DNA of 64,000 bases, taken from an uncultured Nocardioides sp. (GTDB lineage: Bacteria > Actinomycetota > Actinomycetes > Propionibacteriales > Nocardioidaceae). Below the pieces are notes generated by a model. The model worked only from the letters and a program-made list of their open reading frames with translations, was not told where the DNA came from and searched no databases. Position 1 is the stretch's first letter, and every line of letters starts with the position of its first letter. The stretch spans positions 1 to 64,000 of the forward strand of contig CADCUM010000079.1 of NCBI GenBank assembly GCA_902805885.1, read 5' to 3'. Below are positions 54,238 through 63,670 of this stretch, one piece after another. Position numbers and translations under genes: made by a program.

Positions 54238-55038
54238 GTGACTTCACACGACCGCGGCTCCACGTCCATCACAGGTGGCGAGGAGTCGCGGTCGTCGTCC
54301 GTCCCGGACCCGCAGCCGCGCAAGCGCAAGCACCTGCCGCTCTGGCAGGAGACGCTGCTGCTGCTCACCGTGGCCCTCGTCCTCGCCGTCGTCATCAAGA
54401 CGTTCTTCGTGCAGGCCTTCTACATCCCGTCGGCGTCGATGGAGCCGGGGCTGGTCCTCAACGACCGCATCCTCATCCAGAAGATGTCCTACTGGGGTGA
54501 CGGGGAGCCCGAGCGTGGCGACGTGGTGGTGTTCAAGGACCCCGGCGGGTGGCTCGGCGCCGACGCCTCCGCCCCGCCCAACGCCATGGCCAAGGTGCTC
54601 GCCAAGGTCGGTCTCTACCCCGCCGGCGGGCACCTCGTGAAGCGCGTCGTCGGGGTGGCCGGCGACACCATCGAGTGCTGCGACGCCAAGGGCCGGATCC
54701 TCATCAACGGCGAGCCCGTCGAGGGCCGGGCCTTCCTCAAGAGGGGCGCTCCCTGCGACGGGCCGATGACCTACCAGGACGGCTGCCGCAAGAGCTGGGA
54801 GGCCGGGCCGATCCCGCAGGGCCACCTCTTCGTGATGGGCGACAACCGGGCCAACTCCTCGGACTCCTCGGCCCGCCTCTGCAAGCCCGACGTGGAGACC
54901 GACTGCGTCGAGGGCAAGGAGTTCGTGCCCGTCGACCTCGTCGTCGGCAAGGTGTTCGTGCTCCTCTGGCCGGCCGACCGCTTCTCCTGGCTCGACCGTC
55001 CGGACACGTTCGAGGACGTCCCCGCCCCCGAGTCGTGA
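54238..55038 (+). CDS. lepB: Signal peptidase I
   Basis: 266 aa. Cytoplasmic N-terminus, one membrane helix (residues 38-58), then the catalytic Ser in YIPSASMEPG (Ser67), the Lys motif KRVVGVAGDTIECC (about 137) and MGDNRANSSDSS near the end. Cleaves signal peptides on the outer face. GTG 54238 lies 7 nt after TAGGCT (54225-54230), leaderless. A Cys-containing insertion lies between the Lys box and the last motif. Confidence 0.96.
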   Translation: MTSHDRGSTSITGGEESRSSSVPDPQPRKRKHLPLWQETLLLLTVALVLAVVIKTFFVQAFYIPSASMEPGLVLNDRILIQKMSYWGDGEPERGDVVVFKDPGGWLGADASAPPNAMAKVLAKVGLYPAGGHLVKRVVGVAGDTIECCDAKGRILINGEPVEGRAFLKRGAPCDGPMTYQDGCRKSWEAGPIPQGHLFVMGDNRANSSDSSARLCKPDVETDCVEGKEFVPVDLVVGKVFVLLWPADRFSWLDRPDTFEDVPAPES

Positions 55039-55045
55039 GCCGGCG

Positions 55046-55837
55046 ATGACCCACCTGCCGCCCGGTGTGACCGTCCGACGCGACGCGGGGCTCTACGGCT
55101 ACGAGCGCGCCCTCCGGCGCGTCGGGCTGGACCCCGTCGCGGGTGTCGACGAGGCGGGCCGCGGGGCCTGCGCCGGACCCCTGGTCGCCGGCGCCGTCGT
55201 GCTGCCCCCCGGCCGCGCCGGCATCGTGCCAGGTCTCGCCGACAGCAAGCTCCTGACGGAGGCCGCGCGCGAGCGGGTCTACGCGCAGGTCCTGCGTCGC
55301 GCGCTGGCCTGGTCGGTGGTGGTCGTGAGCCACGACGAGTGCGACCGGCTCGGCATGCACGTGGCGAACGTCGAGGCGCTGCGCCGGGCGGTGGCCCGGC
55401 TCGAGGTGCGACCGTCGTACGTCCTCACCGACGGCTTCCCGGTCGACGGCCTCGAGGTGCCCGGCCTGGCGGTGTGGAAGGGCGACCGCGTCGCGGCGTG
55501 CATCGCGGCCGCGTCGGTCGTCGCCAAGGTCACCCGCGACCGGATCATGACCGAGCTCGACGGTGACTGGCCGGCGTACGAGTTCGCGGTGCACAAGGGG
55601 TACATCACGGAGGCGCACTCGGCCGCGCTGCAGCGGCACGGCCCCTCGCCGGTGCACCGGATGCGCTTCGTCAACGTCCGGCGCGCCGCCGGTCTGGAGC
55701 CGACCACTAGTGTCGGACCGGGGGCGGGAGACGCTGCCGGAGACATGATCGGAGACATGGCCGAAGACGTGGCCGGAGACATGACCGGAGATGTGGTCGG
55801 AGACATGGCGGGACCAGCCGCCGAGGAGGAAGCATGA
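55046..55837 (+). CDS. rnhB: Ribonuclease HII with repeat tail
   Basis: 263 aa. Catalytic core residues 1-225: VAGVDEAGRGACAGPLVAGAVV, DSKLLTEAAR, and KVTRDRIM. It cuts RNA in RNA-DNA hybrids and misincorporated ribonucleotides. The last 35 residues come from seven 12-bp repeats (55727-55810) encoding GD(M/V/A)x units. Stop overlaps the DUF2469 start. Confidence 0.96.
   Translation: MTHLPPGVTVRRDAGLYGYERALRRVGLDPVAGVDEAGRGACAGPLVAGAVVLPPGRAGIVPGLADSKLLTEAARERVYAQVLRRALAWSVVVVSHDECDRLGMHVANVEALRRAVARLEVRPSYVLTDGFPVDGLEVPGLAVWKGDRVAACIAAASVVAKVTRDRIMTELDGDWPAYEFAVHKGYITEAHSAALQRHGPSPVHRMRFVNVRRAAGLEPTTSVGPGAGDAAGDMIGDMAEDVAGDMTGDVVGDMAGPAAEEEA
55727..55810 (+). repeat. 12-bp tandem repeat in the 3' end of rnhB
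   Basis: Seven units of consensus GGAGACATGGCC. Encoded tetrapeptides in order: GDAA, GDMI, GDMA, EDVA, GDMT, GDVV, GDMA. The frame is kept by the 12-bp length, so copy number can vary without breaking the gene. Confidence 0.9.
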
Positions 55838-56142
55838 GCGCCGAGGACCTCGAGAAGTACGAGACCGAGATGGAGCTCACCCTCTACCGGGAGTACCGCG
55901 ACGTCGTCGGCATCTTCAAGTACGTCGTGGAGACCGACCGCCGCTTCTACCTGTGCAACCAGGTCGACGTGAAGGCCCGGGCCGAGAGCGGTGACGTCTT
56001 CTTCGAGGTGTCCATGACCGATGCCTGGGTGTGGGACATGTACCGTCCGGCCCGCTTCGCCAAGAACGTCAAGGTGCTGACCTTCAAGGACGTCAACGTC
56101 GAGGAGCTCGCGCCGCAGGAGATCGATCCTCCCAAGGACTGA
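55834..56142 (+). CDS. DUF2469 family protein
   Basis: 102 aa. EKYETEMELTLYREYRDVVGIFKYVVETDRRFYLCNQVDV is the actinobacterial DUF2469 signature; the gene is nearly always next to rnhB and yraN. Function unknown. ATG overlaps the rnhB stop (ATGA). Confidence 0.93.
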   Translation: MSAEDLEKYETEMELTLYREYRDVVGIFKYVVETDRRFYLCNQVDVKARAESGDVFFEVSMTDAWVWDMYRPARFAKNVKVLTFKDVNVEELAPQEIDPPKD

Positions 56143-56284
56143 GCGCTGGGACCGGGCGGTTCCGAGCCAGCCGGCGTCCACAGACGCGCTGCGCGCCGGG
56201 TTCTCCACAACCGCCGGGCCGGCAGCGCGCCGGACGTCGGCCCTCCCGGGTCTGCTGGTGCCTCCACCGACCCGGAGGCCACCC

Positions 56285-56746
56285 ATGACCCCCTCGCCAT
56301 CGTCCAGCCCATCCGCCACGCCCGCTGCGGGCCCCTCCTCGCCGTCCGCCTCGGCGGGGGGCCCGGCGGCCCTGACCCTCTCGCCGGCCGCCGAGCACAA
56401 GCGCCGCCTCGGCGCCTGGGGGGAGACCGTCGCGGCCCGCCACCTCTCCCGGCAGGGCATGATCCTGCTCGACCGCAACTGGCGCTGCGAGGCGGGCGAG
56501 ATCGACCTCGTGCTCCGCGACGGACGCGTCCTGGTCGTGTGCGAGGTCAAGACCCGGCGCACGGACGCCTTCGGACCGCCGGTCGCCGCCGTCGACGCGG
56601 TGAAGGTCGCCCGGCTCAGGAGGCTGGCGGCCCGCTGGCTGCATGCCCACCAGGCGCAGCCCGACGACGTCCGGATCGACGTGGTCGGCGTGCTGGCGCC
56701 CCACGACGGCGAGGTCGAGGTCGAGCACGTCGTGGGCGTCGGCTGA
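56285..56746 (+). CDS. yraN: YraN family (UPF0102) endonuclease-like protein
   Basis: 153 aa. Residues 45-150 form the UPF0102 fold: LGAWGETVAARHLSRQG, NWRCEAGEIDLVLRDG and VVCEVKTRR hold the PD-(D/E)xK-type residues. The first 40 residues are a Pro/Ser/Ala-rich extension. GGAGG lies before ATG 56285. It overlaps comM by one base. Confidence 0.93.
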   Translation: MTPSPSSSPSATPAAGPSSPSASAGGPAALTLSPAAEHKRRLGAWGETVAARHLSRQGMILLDRNWRCEAGEIDLVLRDGRVLVVCEVKTRRTDAFGPPVAAVDAVKVARLRRLAARWLHAHQAQPDDVRIDVVGVLAPHDGEVEVEHVVGVG

Positions 56747-58350
56747 TGGGGTTCGCGACCGCCCACACCATCGTGCTGCGCGGCGCGGAGGGCCACCTGG
56801 TCGACGTGCAGGTCGACGTGTCCCCGGGGATGGTGAGCACCACCCTGGTGGGACGTGCCGACAAGGGGATCAGCGAGGCGCGCGACCGGGTGCGCATGGC
56901 GATCAACAACGACGGCGGCCGGTGGCCCGCGACCAAGCGGGTCACGATCCTGCTCGCTCCCGCCGACCTGCCCAAGGCGGGGACCCACCTCGACCTGGCG
57001 ATCGCCGTCGCGGTGCGAGCCGCCGACCGCGACGACGAGGACCTCACTCCCGCCATGCTCGAGGGGAGCGTGTTCATCGGCGAGCTGAGCCTGTCCGGGG
57101 GGCTGCGGCCGGTCACGGGCATCCTGCCGATGGTGATGACCGCGTCGAGCCGCGGCGTGCGCCGCGTCTTCGTCCCCGAGTCCCAGGCGCACGAGGCAGC
57201 CCTCGTGCCGGGGATGGCCGTCTTCGGGATGCGCTCGCTGGCCCAGGTGGTCGCGGAGCTGCGGGGAGTCGAGGTGCCGGAGGCGCCGCCGGTCGTCCCA
57301 CCGTCGATGAGCCGGATGCTGTCGTGGCGGGGCGAGGACCGGCTCGCCGACCTCGACCTGGCCGACCTGGACGGCATGCACGAGGCGCGCTACGCGGTCG
57401 AGGTGGCAGCGGCCGGCGGCCACCCCATCATGCTGATGGGGCCGCGCGGGGCCGGCAAGACGTCGCTCGCGGAGCGGATCCCGACCCTGTTGCCCGAGCT
57501 GAGCACCGAGCAGGCCCTGGAGGTGACCGCGCTCCACTCCCTGGCAGGCGCGCTCGACCGGGAGGCAGGGCTCGTCCGGAGGCCGCCGTGGCTCGCTCCC
57601 CACCACAGCGCGTCGGCGGCGAGCGTGCTGGGCGGGGGCACGGGCCGGGTCCGGCCCGGACAGGTCAGCCTGGCCCACCACGGCGTGCTGTTCCTCGACG
57701 AGTTCCCCCACTTCCGCCGCGACGTCGTGGAGTCCCTCCGTGAGCCGCTGGAGTCCGCGGAGGTGACCCTGGCCCGTGGGGAGGAGGCCGCCACCTTCCC
57801 CGCACGCAGCCTGGTGGTGCTCGCCGCCAACCCGTGTCCCTGCGGCAACTACACCGGGCGCGGGCCGGCGGCCGAGCGCTGCGAGTGCGACGACCCCGCC
57901 CGCCGTCACTACCGACGCAAGCTCTCCGGACCGATCGTCGACCGCGTGGACATCTGGGTGGAGCTCTCCGCGCTGGCCGTCCACGCGCGCGACCCGTTGT
58001 CGCCGCCGGAGACCTCGGAGACGGTGCGCCGGCGGGTCGTGGCTGCGCGCGGAGCCCAGGCACGCCGCTACGACGGGTGCGCGTGGCAGCTCAACTCGGC
58101 GGTGCCGGGGCCGGCCCTGGTGAGCCGGTGGCCGCTGCACAGGGACGCCCAGCGCCTCGTGGAGGACGAGCTGGCCTCGGGACGCCTCACCCGGCGCGGG
58201 ATGACCCGCGTCCAACGGCTGGCCTGGACGGTCGCGGACCTCGCGGGGGTCGACCGGCCGGGGGTCGAGGAGGCCGGGACCGCACTGATCCTCCGCTCGA
58301 CCGACGCCACGCGAAGCCTGTCCGCCGCCGTGACCAGGCGAGCCTCGTGA
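56746..58350 (+). CDS. YifB/ComM family Mg-chelatase-like AAA+ ATPase
   Basis: 534 aa. N-terminal Lon-protease-like domain (VQVDVSPGMVSTTLVGRADKGISEARDRV), AAA+ core with GPRGAGKTSLAERIP and VLFLDEFPHF, and a cysteine cluster CPCGNYTGR...CECDD. ComM promotes branch migration during natural transformation in other bacteria. It lies between yraN and dprA, a conserved competence-linked order. Confidence 0.93.
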   Translation: MGFATAHTIVLRGAEGHLVDVQVDVSPGMVSTTLVGRADKGISEARDRVRMAINNDGGRWPATKRVTILLAPADLPKAGTHLDLAIAVAVRAADRDDEDLTPAMLEGSVFIGELSLSGGLRPVTGILPMVMTASSRGVRRVFVPESQAHEAALVPGMAVFGMRSLAQVVAELRGVEVPEAPPVVPPSMSRMLSWRGEDRLADLDLADLDGMHEARYAVEVAAAGGHPIMLMGPRGAGKTSLAERIPTLLPELSTEQALEVTALHSLAGALDREAGLVRRPPWLAPHHSASAASVLGGGTGRVRPGQVSLAHHGVLFLDEFPHFRRDVVESLREPLESAEVTLARGEEAATFPARSLVVLAANPCPCGNYTGRGPAAERCECDDPARRHYRRKLSGPIVDRVDIWVELSALAVHARDPLSPPETSETVRRRVVAARGAQARRYDGCAWQLNSAVPGPALVSRWPLHRDAQRLVEDELASGRLTRRGMTRVQRLAWTVADLAGVDRPGVEEAGTALILRSTDATRSLSAAVTRRAS

Positions 58351-59483
58351 CCGCGCCCGACGAGACGGAGCGCCTGGCGCGGGTCGCGCTCAGCCGTGCG
58401 AGCGAGCCGGGAGACCTCACGACGGCGTCGCTCGTCGCCCAGCTGGGTCCCGTCGGCGCCGTGCAGCGGCAGCTCGAGCCCAAGACCGACAGCCTGCTGC
58501 ACGTCCGCCTGGCCGCGGTCGACCCGGAGGGGGAGCTCGAGCGCGCCGCCCGGGTGGGCATCCGCTTCGTCGCCCCCGGCGACGACGAGTGGCCCGTCCA
58601 GCTCGACGACCTCGAGGCGGGGGAGGTCGAGCACCTCGGGATGGGCCTGTTGCCGGTGGGCCTGTGGGTGCGAGGGCCGATGCCCCTGACGAGGTTGCGG
58701 GAGTCCGTGGCGGTCGTGGGGTCGCGGTCGGCGACCACCTACGGCTGCGACGTGGCCCGGTCCATCGCCGGCGGCGTCGTCCGCGCCGGGTTGCCCGTCG
58801 TGTCGGGAGCCGCGGTGGGGATCGACGACGCCGCCCACCGGGGCGCGCTGAGCGCCGGCGGGCCCACGGTCGCCGTGCTGGCCTGCGGTCCCGACCGGGC
58901 CTACCCGGTCCAGAACGCCGACGTCCTCCGACACCTGTGGTCGACCTCCGCGGTGGTGTCCGAGGCGCCGCCTGGCTCCGCGCCGACCCGTCCCCGGTTC
59001 CTGGCGCGCAACCGGCTCATCGCAGGGCTGACCAGGGGGACGGTCCTGGTGGAGGCCGCGGTCCGCAGCGGCGCGCTCAACACTGCGACGTGGGCCGAGC
59101 TGTTGAGCCGTCAGGTCATGGGGGTCCCCGGCCCGGTCGGCAGCGCCGCCTCGCAGGGGGTCCACGAGCGCATCCGCCTCGGCACGGCGACGCTCGTCTC
59201 CCATGCAGCCGAGGTCCTCGAGCTGGTCGGCGCCACCGGCGAGCACCTCGTCGAGGTGCCGCGCGCGCCGGAGCGGCCGCGCGACCGCCTGAGCGCGGTG
59301 GAGCAGCAGGTCCTGGAGCACGTCCCGGTCGTCAGCCCGGCGCGCATCGACTCGATCGCCGATGCAGCCAACGCCCATGTCCGCATCACCGACCCCACGC
59401 TGCGCCGGCTCCGTGACCTCGGCTTCGTCGAGCTCCTCCCGGCCGGATGGCGACTGGCCCGCGAGCCCGGCAATGCGGTCTGA
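58347..59483 (+). CDS. dprA: DNA-processing protein DprA
   Basis: 378 aa. Rossmann-type core VAVVGSRSATTYGCDVAR, PVVSGAAVGIDDAAHRGAL (the usual GMARGID is changed to GAAVGID), FLARNRLIAGLTRGTVLVEA, and a C-terminal winged helix. Loads RecA on incoming single-stranded DNA. GTGA overlap with the comM-like gene. Confidence 0.95.
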   Translation: MTAPDETERLARVALSRASEPGDLTTASLVAQLGPVGAVQRQLEPKTDSLLHVRLAAVDPEGELERAARVGIRFVAPGDDEWPVQLDDLEAGEVEHLGMGLLPVGLWVRGPMPLTRLRESVAVVGSRSATTYGCDVARSIAGGVVRAGLPVVSGAAVGIDDAAHRGALSAGGPTVAVLACGPDRAYPVQNADVLRHLWSTSAVVSEAPPGSAPTRPRFLARNRLIAGLTRGTVLVEAAVRSGALNTATWAELLSRQVMGVPGPVGSAASQGVHERIRLGTATLVSHAAEVLELVGATGEHLVEVPRAPERPRDRLSAVEQQVLEHVPVVSPARIDSIADAANAHVRITDPTLRRLRDLGFVELLPAGWRLAREPGNAV

Positions 59484-59512
59484 CGGCGACGGGCCGACCT
59501 ACGATCGGGGTC

Positions 59513-60478
59513 GTGACCGAGGCGCAGGCTCCAGAGCCGGCCGAGCCCGAGGCCGGCGACCCGGGGCTGCCGGAGCCGATGGTGCGGGTCCTCGGGGCGT
59601 ACGAGCGCCACCTCGTCTCCGAGCGGGACCTCACCGGTCACACGGTCCGCGCCTACGTCGGCGACGTTGCAGGACTGCTCGAGCACGCCGCGCGGTCGGG
59701 CATGACCGAGGTCGGCGAGCTGGATCTCCGCACGCTCCGCAGCTGGCTGGCGCGACAGCAGACGACCGGCCGGAGCCGTACGACGATGGCGCGTCGGGCC
59801 ACCGCGGCGCGGGTGTTCACCGCCTGGCTCGCCAGGACCGGTCAGGTGCCGACCGACCCCGGGGCCGCACTGGGCTCCCCGAAGAAGCACAAGACGCTCC
59901 CGGCCGTGCTGCGCGCCGACGAGGCGGAGGCGCTGATCCGCGCGGCCGCGGAGCTCGCCGACGACGGCAGCCCCGTGGGCCTGCGTGACGTGGCGATGCT
60001 CGAGCTGCTCTACGCCACCGGCATCCGGGTCGGCGAGCTCGCCGGGCTCGACGTCGACGACGTCGACGCGGAACGGCGGGTCGTCCGCGTCCTCGGCAAG
60101 GGGCGCAAGGAGCGTTCGGTGCCCTACGGGACGCCCGCTGCGCGCGCCGTGGACCGCTGGCTCCGGCTCGGGCGGCCCGTCCTGCGGGCCGAGGGCGCCG
60201 GCCCGGCCCTCTTCGTCGGCGCCCGCGGCCGGCGCATCGACCAGCGGGTCGTCCGTGAGCTGGTGCACCGGCGGATCGCCGGCGTGCCGGGCGCCCCCGA
60301 CATCGGTCCACACGGTCTCCGGCACACCGCGGCGACCCACCTTCTCGAAGGTGGCGCCGACCTCCGGTCGGTGCAGGAGATGCTCGGCCACGCGTCACTG
60401 GCGACCACGCAGCTCTACACGCACGTCACGACCGACCGCCTGCGCCGCGCCTACCAGCAGGCACACCCCCGGGCCTGA
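59513..60478 (+). CDS. xerC: Tyrosine recombinase XerC
   Basis: 321 aa. N-terminal SAM-like core-binding domain and C-terminal catalytic domain with Arg in ATGIRVGEL, Lys in GKGRKERSVP, HGLRH, GHASLATTQLY and the nucleophile Tyr in YTHV. Resolves chromosome dimers at dif. GTG 59513 lies 7 nt after TACGAT (59500-59505), leaderless, although the promoter is inside the dprA 3' region. Confidence 0.94.
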   Translation: MTEAQAPEPAEPEAGDPGLPEPMVRVLGAYERHLVSERDLTGHTVRAYVGDVAGLLEHAARSGMTEVGELDLRTLRSWLARQQTTGRSRTTMARRATAARVFTAWLARTGQVPTDPGAALGSPKKHKTLPAVLRADEAEALIRAAAELADDGSPVGLRDVAMLELLYATGIRVGELAGLDVDDVDAERRVVRVLGKGRKERSVPYGTPAARAVDRWLRLGRPVLRAEGAGPALFVGARGRRIDQRVVRELVHRRIAGVPGAPDIGPHGLRHTAATHLLEGGADLRSVQEMLGHASLATTQLYTHVTTDRLRRAYQQAHPRA

Positions 60479-60509
60479 ACCGGCGGACGGACCGACCACG
60501 TCGCGGCGG

Positions 60510-61124
60510 TCACGGCAGGGCGTCGAGGGGCCGCAGGTGCAGCTCCAGGGGAGCAGCCCAGGACGCGAGGGGAGCCTTCCACGGACGGAACGTCGTCGTG
60601 GCCGGGACGTCGCGCCACAGGGGGAGGAGCCGGACGGGACCTCCGCCCACCAACGTCAACGGGTCGAGGTAGGTGTCGCCTCGTCGCAGCCCCCAGTGGA
60701 GGCACGCGGCCGGGAGGCAGTGGCCGTGGAGCACGGACAGCCGGCCGATCGGCTGGCCGCCCGAGACCGGGTCGCCGACCGCGACGGTGGCCACGACCGG
60801 CTCGTACGTCGTGCGGCGGGCCCCGTGGACGACCGTGACGACGGGCTTGCCGGCGATCGACCCGGCGAAGGCGACCGTTCCCGGGAGGGCCGTGCGGACC
60901 ACCTGCCCGGCGTGGCCCGCGAGGTCCACGCCTCGGTGTCCCGCACCCCACGGATCGGCCGGCGGGTCGAACGCGCGGACGACCTCCGGCCGGGGGTCCA
61001 GCGGCCAATGACCTTCCACGCCCGCGCGCACGGGCTCCGGCGAGCGTCCGGGGGCCGTGAGGACGAGGACGAGAGGGGCGAGGACGTCGAGGTATCGCAC
61101 CTCCCCAGCGTGCGCCGCCGGCAT
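60510..61124 (-). CDS. M23-family peptidase-like cell-wall protein
   Basis: 204 aa. A hydrophobic N-terminus ([16 protein letters not shown]) is a signal peptide. The LytM core has HRGVDLAG (HxxxD) and [16 protein letters not shown] (HxH: here LHWG with one His), so one zinc ligand position should be checked. It would cut or bind peptidoglycan. ATG 61124 is used; GTG 61100 would give a more usual signal peptide length. Convergent with xerC. Confidence 0.85.
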   Translation of the reverse strand: MPAAHAGEVRYLDVLAPLVLVLTAPGRSPEPVRAGVEGHWPLDPRPEVVRAFDPPADPWGAGHRGVDLAGHAGQVVRTALPGTVAFAGSIAGKPVVTVVHGARRTTYEPVVATVAVGDPVSGGQPIGRLSVLHGHCLPAACLHWGLRRGDTYLDPLTLVGGGPVRLLPLWRDVPATTTFRPWKAPLASWAAPLELHLRPLDALP

Positions 61125-61515
61125 GGGTCCCGGCTCGGGTACGGTCTGCTCCTGTGGACCGGCGCGATCCCCGCCGCTCCTGTGGACGTCTCCGGGCCCG
61201 TGTCGGGACGCCGGCTCGAGCCGCTGCAGCGATTGGCCGGGCCGGCGAGCGGTGTCCTACGATGACCACAGCAGTCCACCTGGACTGACTTCGCACGCTC
61301 GCAGACCGCGACGGGACGCTACTCCGGTCCCGATCACCCGTGGGCGCCGATCCTCAGTTCCGCAGCCCCGTGCTGCGGGTCGGGTCGCGCGCGAGCGTCA
61401 GGGCAGCCGACACCCGTCGGGTGCAGCAACTGAAAACCAACTGGAGACGTTCCCGGTCCGGCCTGCACCAAGGCCGGGCACGACGGTGAGCGCCTCCGCG
61501 ACACAGGAGAACACC
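61125..61515 (+). promoter_or_regulatory. rpsB promoter and long 5' leader
   Basis: 391 bp without a gene. TTGGCC (61233-61238)-N19-TACGAT (61258-61263) is the likely promoter. The leader is about 245 nt and includes a hairpin CCGGCCT/AGGCCGG (61458-61477) and an A-rich patch GAAAACCAACTGGAG (61433-61447). AGGAGA lies before rpsB. Its length suggests S2-type feedback control, but I cannot match a known motif. Confidence 0.5.
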
Positions 61516-62589
61516 ATGGCAGTCGTCACCATGCGCCAGCTGCTCGAGAGCGGCGTCCACTTCGGGCACCAGACCCGTCGCTGGAACCCCAAGATGAAGC
61601 GCTTCATCATGACCGAGCGCAACGGCATCTACATCATCGACCTCCAGCAGTCGCTGGCCTACATCGACCGCTCGTACGCGTTCGTCAAGGAGACCGTCGC
61701 CAAGGGCGGCGTCGTGATGTTCGTCGGCACGAAGAAGCAGGCCCAGGAGGCGATCGCCGAGCAGGCGACCCGCGTCGGGATGCCCTACGTCAACCAGCGC
61801 TGGCTCGGCGGGATGCTCACCAACTTCCAGACCGTGCACCAGCGGATCAACCGCCTCAAGGAGCTCGACGAGATCGACTTCGACGACGTCGCGGGCTCCA
61901 ACCGCACCAAGAAGGAGCTCCTGCAGATGAAGCGGGAGCGCGACAAGCTCGACAAGACCCTCGGCGGCATCCGCGAGATGTCCAAGGTGCCGTCCGCCGT
62001 CTGGATCGTGGACACCAACAAGGAGCACCTCGCCGTCGAGGAGGCTCGCAAGCTGCACATCCCGATCATCGGCATCCTCGACTCCAACTGCGACCCCGAC
62101 CACGTCGACTACCCGATCCCGGGCAACGACGACGCGATCCGCGCCGTCGGGCTGCTGACCCGCGTGGTCGCCGACGCCGTCGCCGAGGGGCTCATCGCCC
62201 GCTCGGGCGCCAAGTCCGAGGGCGAGCCGACCGTGGGTGCCGAGGAGCCGCTCGCCGAGTGGGAGCGCGAGCTGCTCCAGGGTGACGCCGACAAGGCCGC
62301 CGTGGCCGCCACCGGTGGCGACGCCACCGCCGAGGCCCCGGCCTCCGAGGCGACCGGCGCCGCGTCCGAGGCTGCCACCGCAGCACCCGCGGTCAACGAG
62401 GCACCCGCGGAGGCCACCACGGCCGACGCTGCAGCTGACACCACCACCGACGCTGCCGTGGCCGGCACCGACGCGTCCGCCGACGAGGTCGCTGCCGACG
62501 TCGACCAGGCCGTCACCGAGGCGGCGGCCGTCGAAACCGCCACCGCCGTCAAGGACGCCCAGCCGGCGACCGACGAGCCCACGGCCTGA
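61516..62589 (+). CDS. rpsB: 30S ribosomal protein S2 with long Ala-rich tail
   Basis: 357 aa. S2 core residues 1-235 ([62 protein letters not shown]). Residues from about 255 to the end are Ala/Thr/Glu-rich, like the S16 tail. Typical S2 is 230-260 aa, or up to about 300 in actinobacteria. Followed by tsf after 74 bp. Confidence 0.97.
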   Translation: MAVVTMRQLLESGVHFGHQTRRWNPKMKRFIMTERNGIYIIDLQQSLAYIDRSYAFVKETVAKGGVVMFVGTKKQAQEAIAEQATRVGMPYVNQRWLGGMLTNFQTVHQRINRLKELDEIDFDDVAGSNRTKKELLQMKRERDKLDKTLGGIREMSKVPSAVWIVDTNKEHLAVEEARKLHIPIIGILDSNCDPDHVDYPIPGNDDAIRAVGLLTRVVADAVAEGLIARSGAKSEGEPTVGAEEPLAEWERELLQGDADKAAVAATGGDATAEAPASEATGAASEAATAAPAVNEAPAEATTADAAADTTTDAAVAGTDASADEVAADVDQAVTEAAAVETATAVKDAQPATDEPTA

Positions 62590-62663
62590 CCGACCCGTCC
62601 GCGGCGGCGCGCAGGACCTGCGCGCCGTCGCGCCGTACCCACCGAACTCCAAGGAGAAGGAAC

Positions 62664-63476
62664 ATGGCCGACTTCACCGCTGCCGACGTCAAGAAGCTCC
62701 GCGAGCTGACCCAGGCCGGGATGATGGACTGCAAGAAGGCGCTCACCGAGGCCGACGGCGACTTCGACAAGGCCGTCGAGCTGCTCCGCGTCAAGGGCGC
62801 GGCCAAGGCCGCCAACCGGGCCGCCGAGCGCGAGGCCTCCGCCGGCCTCGTCGCCACTGCGGGTGGCGCGCTGGTCGAGCTCAAGTGCGAGACCGACTTC
62901 GTCGCCAAGGGTGACGACTTCGTCGCCGCCGCGAAGCGCATCGCCGAGGCCGCCGACCAGGCGGGCGCCGGCGACGTCGAGGCCCTCAAGGCCGTCGAGC
63001 TCGACGGCAGGACGGTCGGCGAGGTCGTCCAGGACCTCGCCATCACCATCGGTGAGAAGATCGAGCTGGGCCAGGTCGCCCACTTCGGCGGTGAGACCGT
63101 CACCTACATGCACAAGCGGGCCGCCGACCTGCCCCCGGCCGTCGGCGTGCTCGTCGAGTACGAGGGCGACGCCGCTGCCGCCCGCGGCGCCGCCATGCAG
63201 ATCGCCGCGATGCGCGCGCAGTACCTCACCCGTGACGAGGTCCCGGCCGACGTCGTGGAGAGCGAGCGCTCCATCGCCGAGCAGAAGACGCGCGAGGAGG
63301 GCAAGCCCGAGCAGGCGATCGCCAAGATCGTCGAGGGCCGCCTCGGCGGGTTCTACAAGGAGATCGTCCTGCTCGAGCAGGAGTCGGTGTCCGAGGCGAA
63401 GAAGAGCGTCAAGGCCGTCCTCGACGAGGCCGGCACGACCGTGAAGCGGTTCGCCCGCTTCGAGGTCGGCGCCTGA
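62664..63476 (+). CDS. tsf: Elongation factor Ts
   Basis: 270 aa. UBA-like N-terminus with [16 protein letters not shown], the TDFVA motif ([12 protein letters not shown]), and the dimerisation domain. Exchanges GDP for GTP on EF-Tu. AAGGAGAAGG precedes ATG 62664. A strong terminator follows. Confidence 0.98.
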   Translation: MADFTAADVKKLRELTQAGMMDCKKALTEADGDFDKAVELLRVKGAAKAANRAAEREASAGLVATAGGALVELKCETDFVAKGDDFVAAAKRIAEAADQAGAGDVEALKAVELDGRTVGEVVQDLAITIGEKIELGQVAHFGGETVTYMHKRAADLPPAVGVLVEYEGDAAAARGAAMQIAAMRAQYLTRDEVPADVVESERSIAEQKTREEGKPEQAIAKIVEGRLGGFYKEIVLLEQESVSEAKKSVKAVLDEAGTTVKRFARFEVGA

Positions 63477-63504
63477 CCCCGCTCTCGCACAGCACAGCAC
63501 GTCC

Positions 63505-63541
63505 CGCAGGGGCCGTACGTCGACGACGTACGGCCCCTGCG
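63505..63541 (+). terminator. Terminator after tsf
   Basis: A 16-bp stem, 63505-63520 pairing with 63526-63541, 5-nt loop CGACG. Confidence 0.88.
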
Positions 63542-63630
63542 GCGTCCTCCGGCACGGCCGAGCCGTCCCCGGGCCACCGGTCGGGGTGGGGGCCGGCGTC
63601 GTGCGTTCGCCACCCGGGGCCGCCCCCCGG

Positions 63631-63636
63631 TAGGTT
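63631..63636 (+). promoter_or_regulatory. -10 box of pyrH
   Basis: TAGGTT, giving a leader of about 28 nt to GTG 63671 that includes GAAGGGA. An in-frame ATG at 63641 is too close to the box to be the main start. Confidence 0.45.
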
Positions 63637-63670
63637 GCGGATGCACCTGCCGCCAGTGAAGGGAACACCA

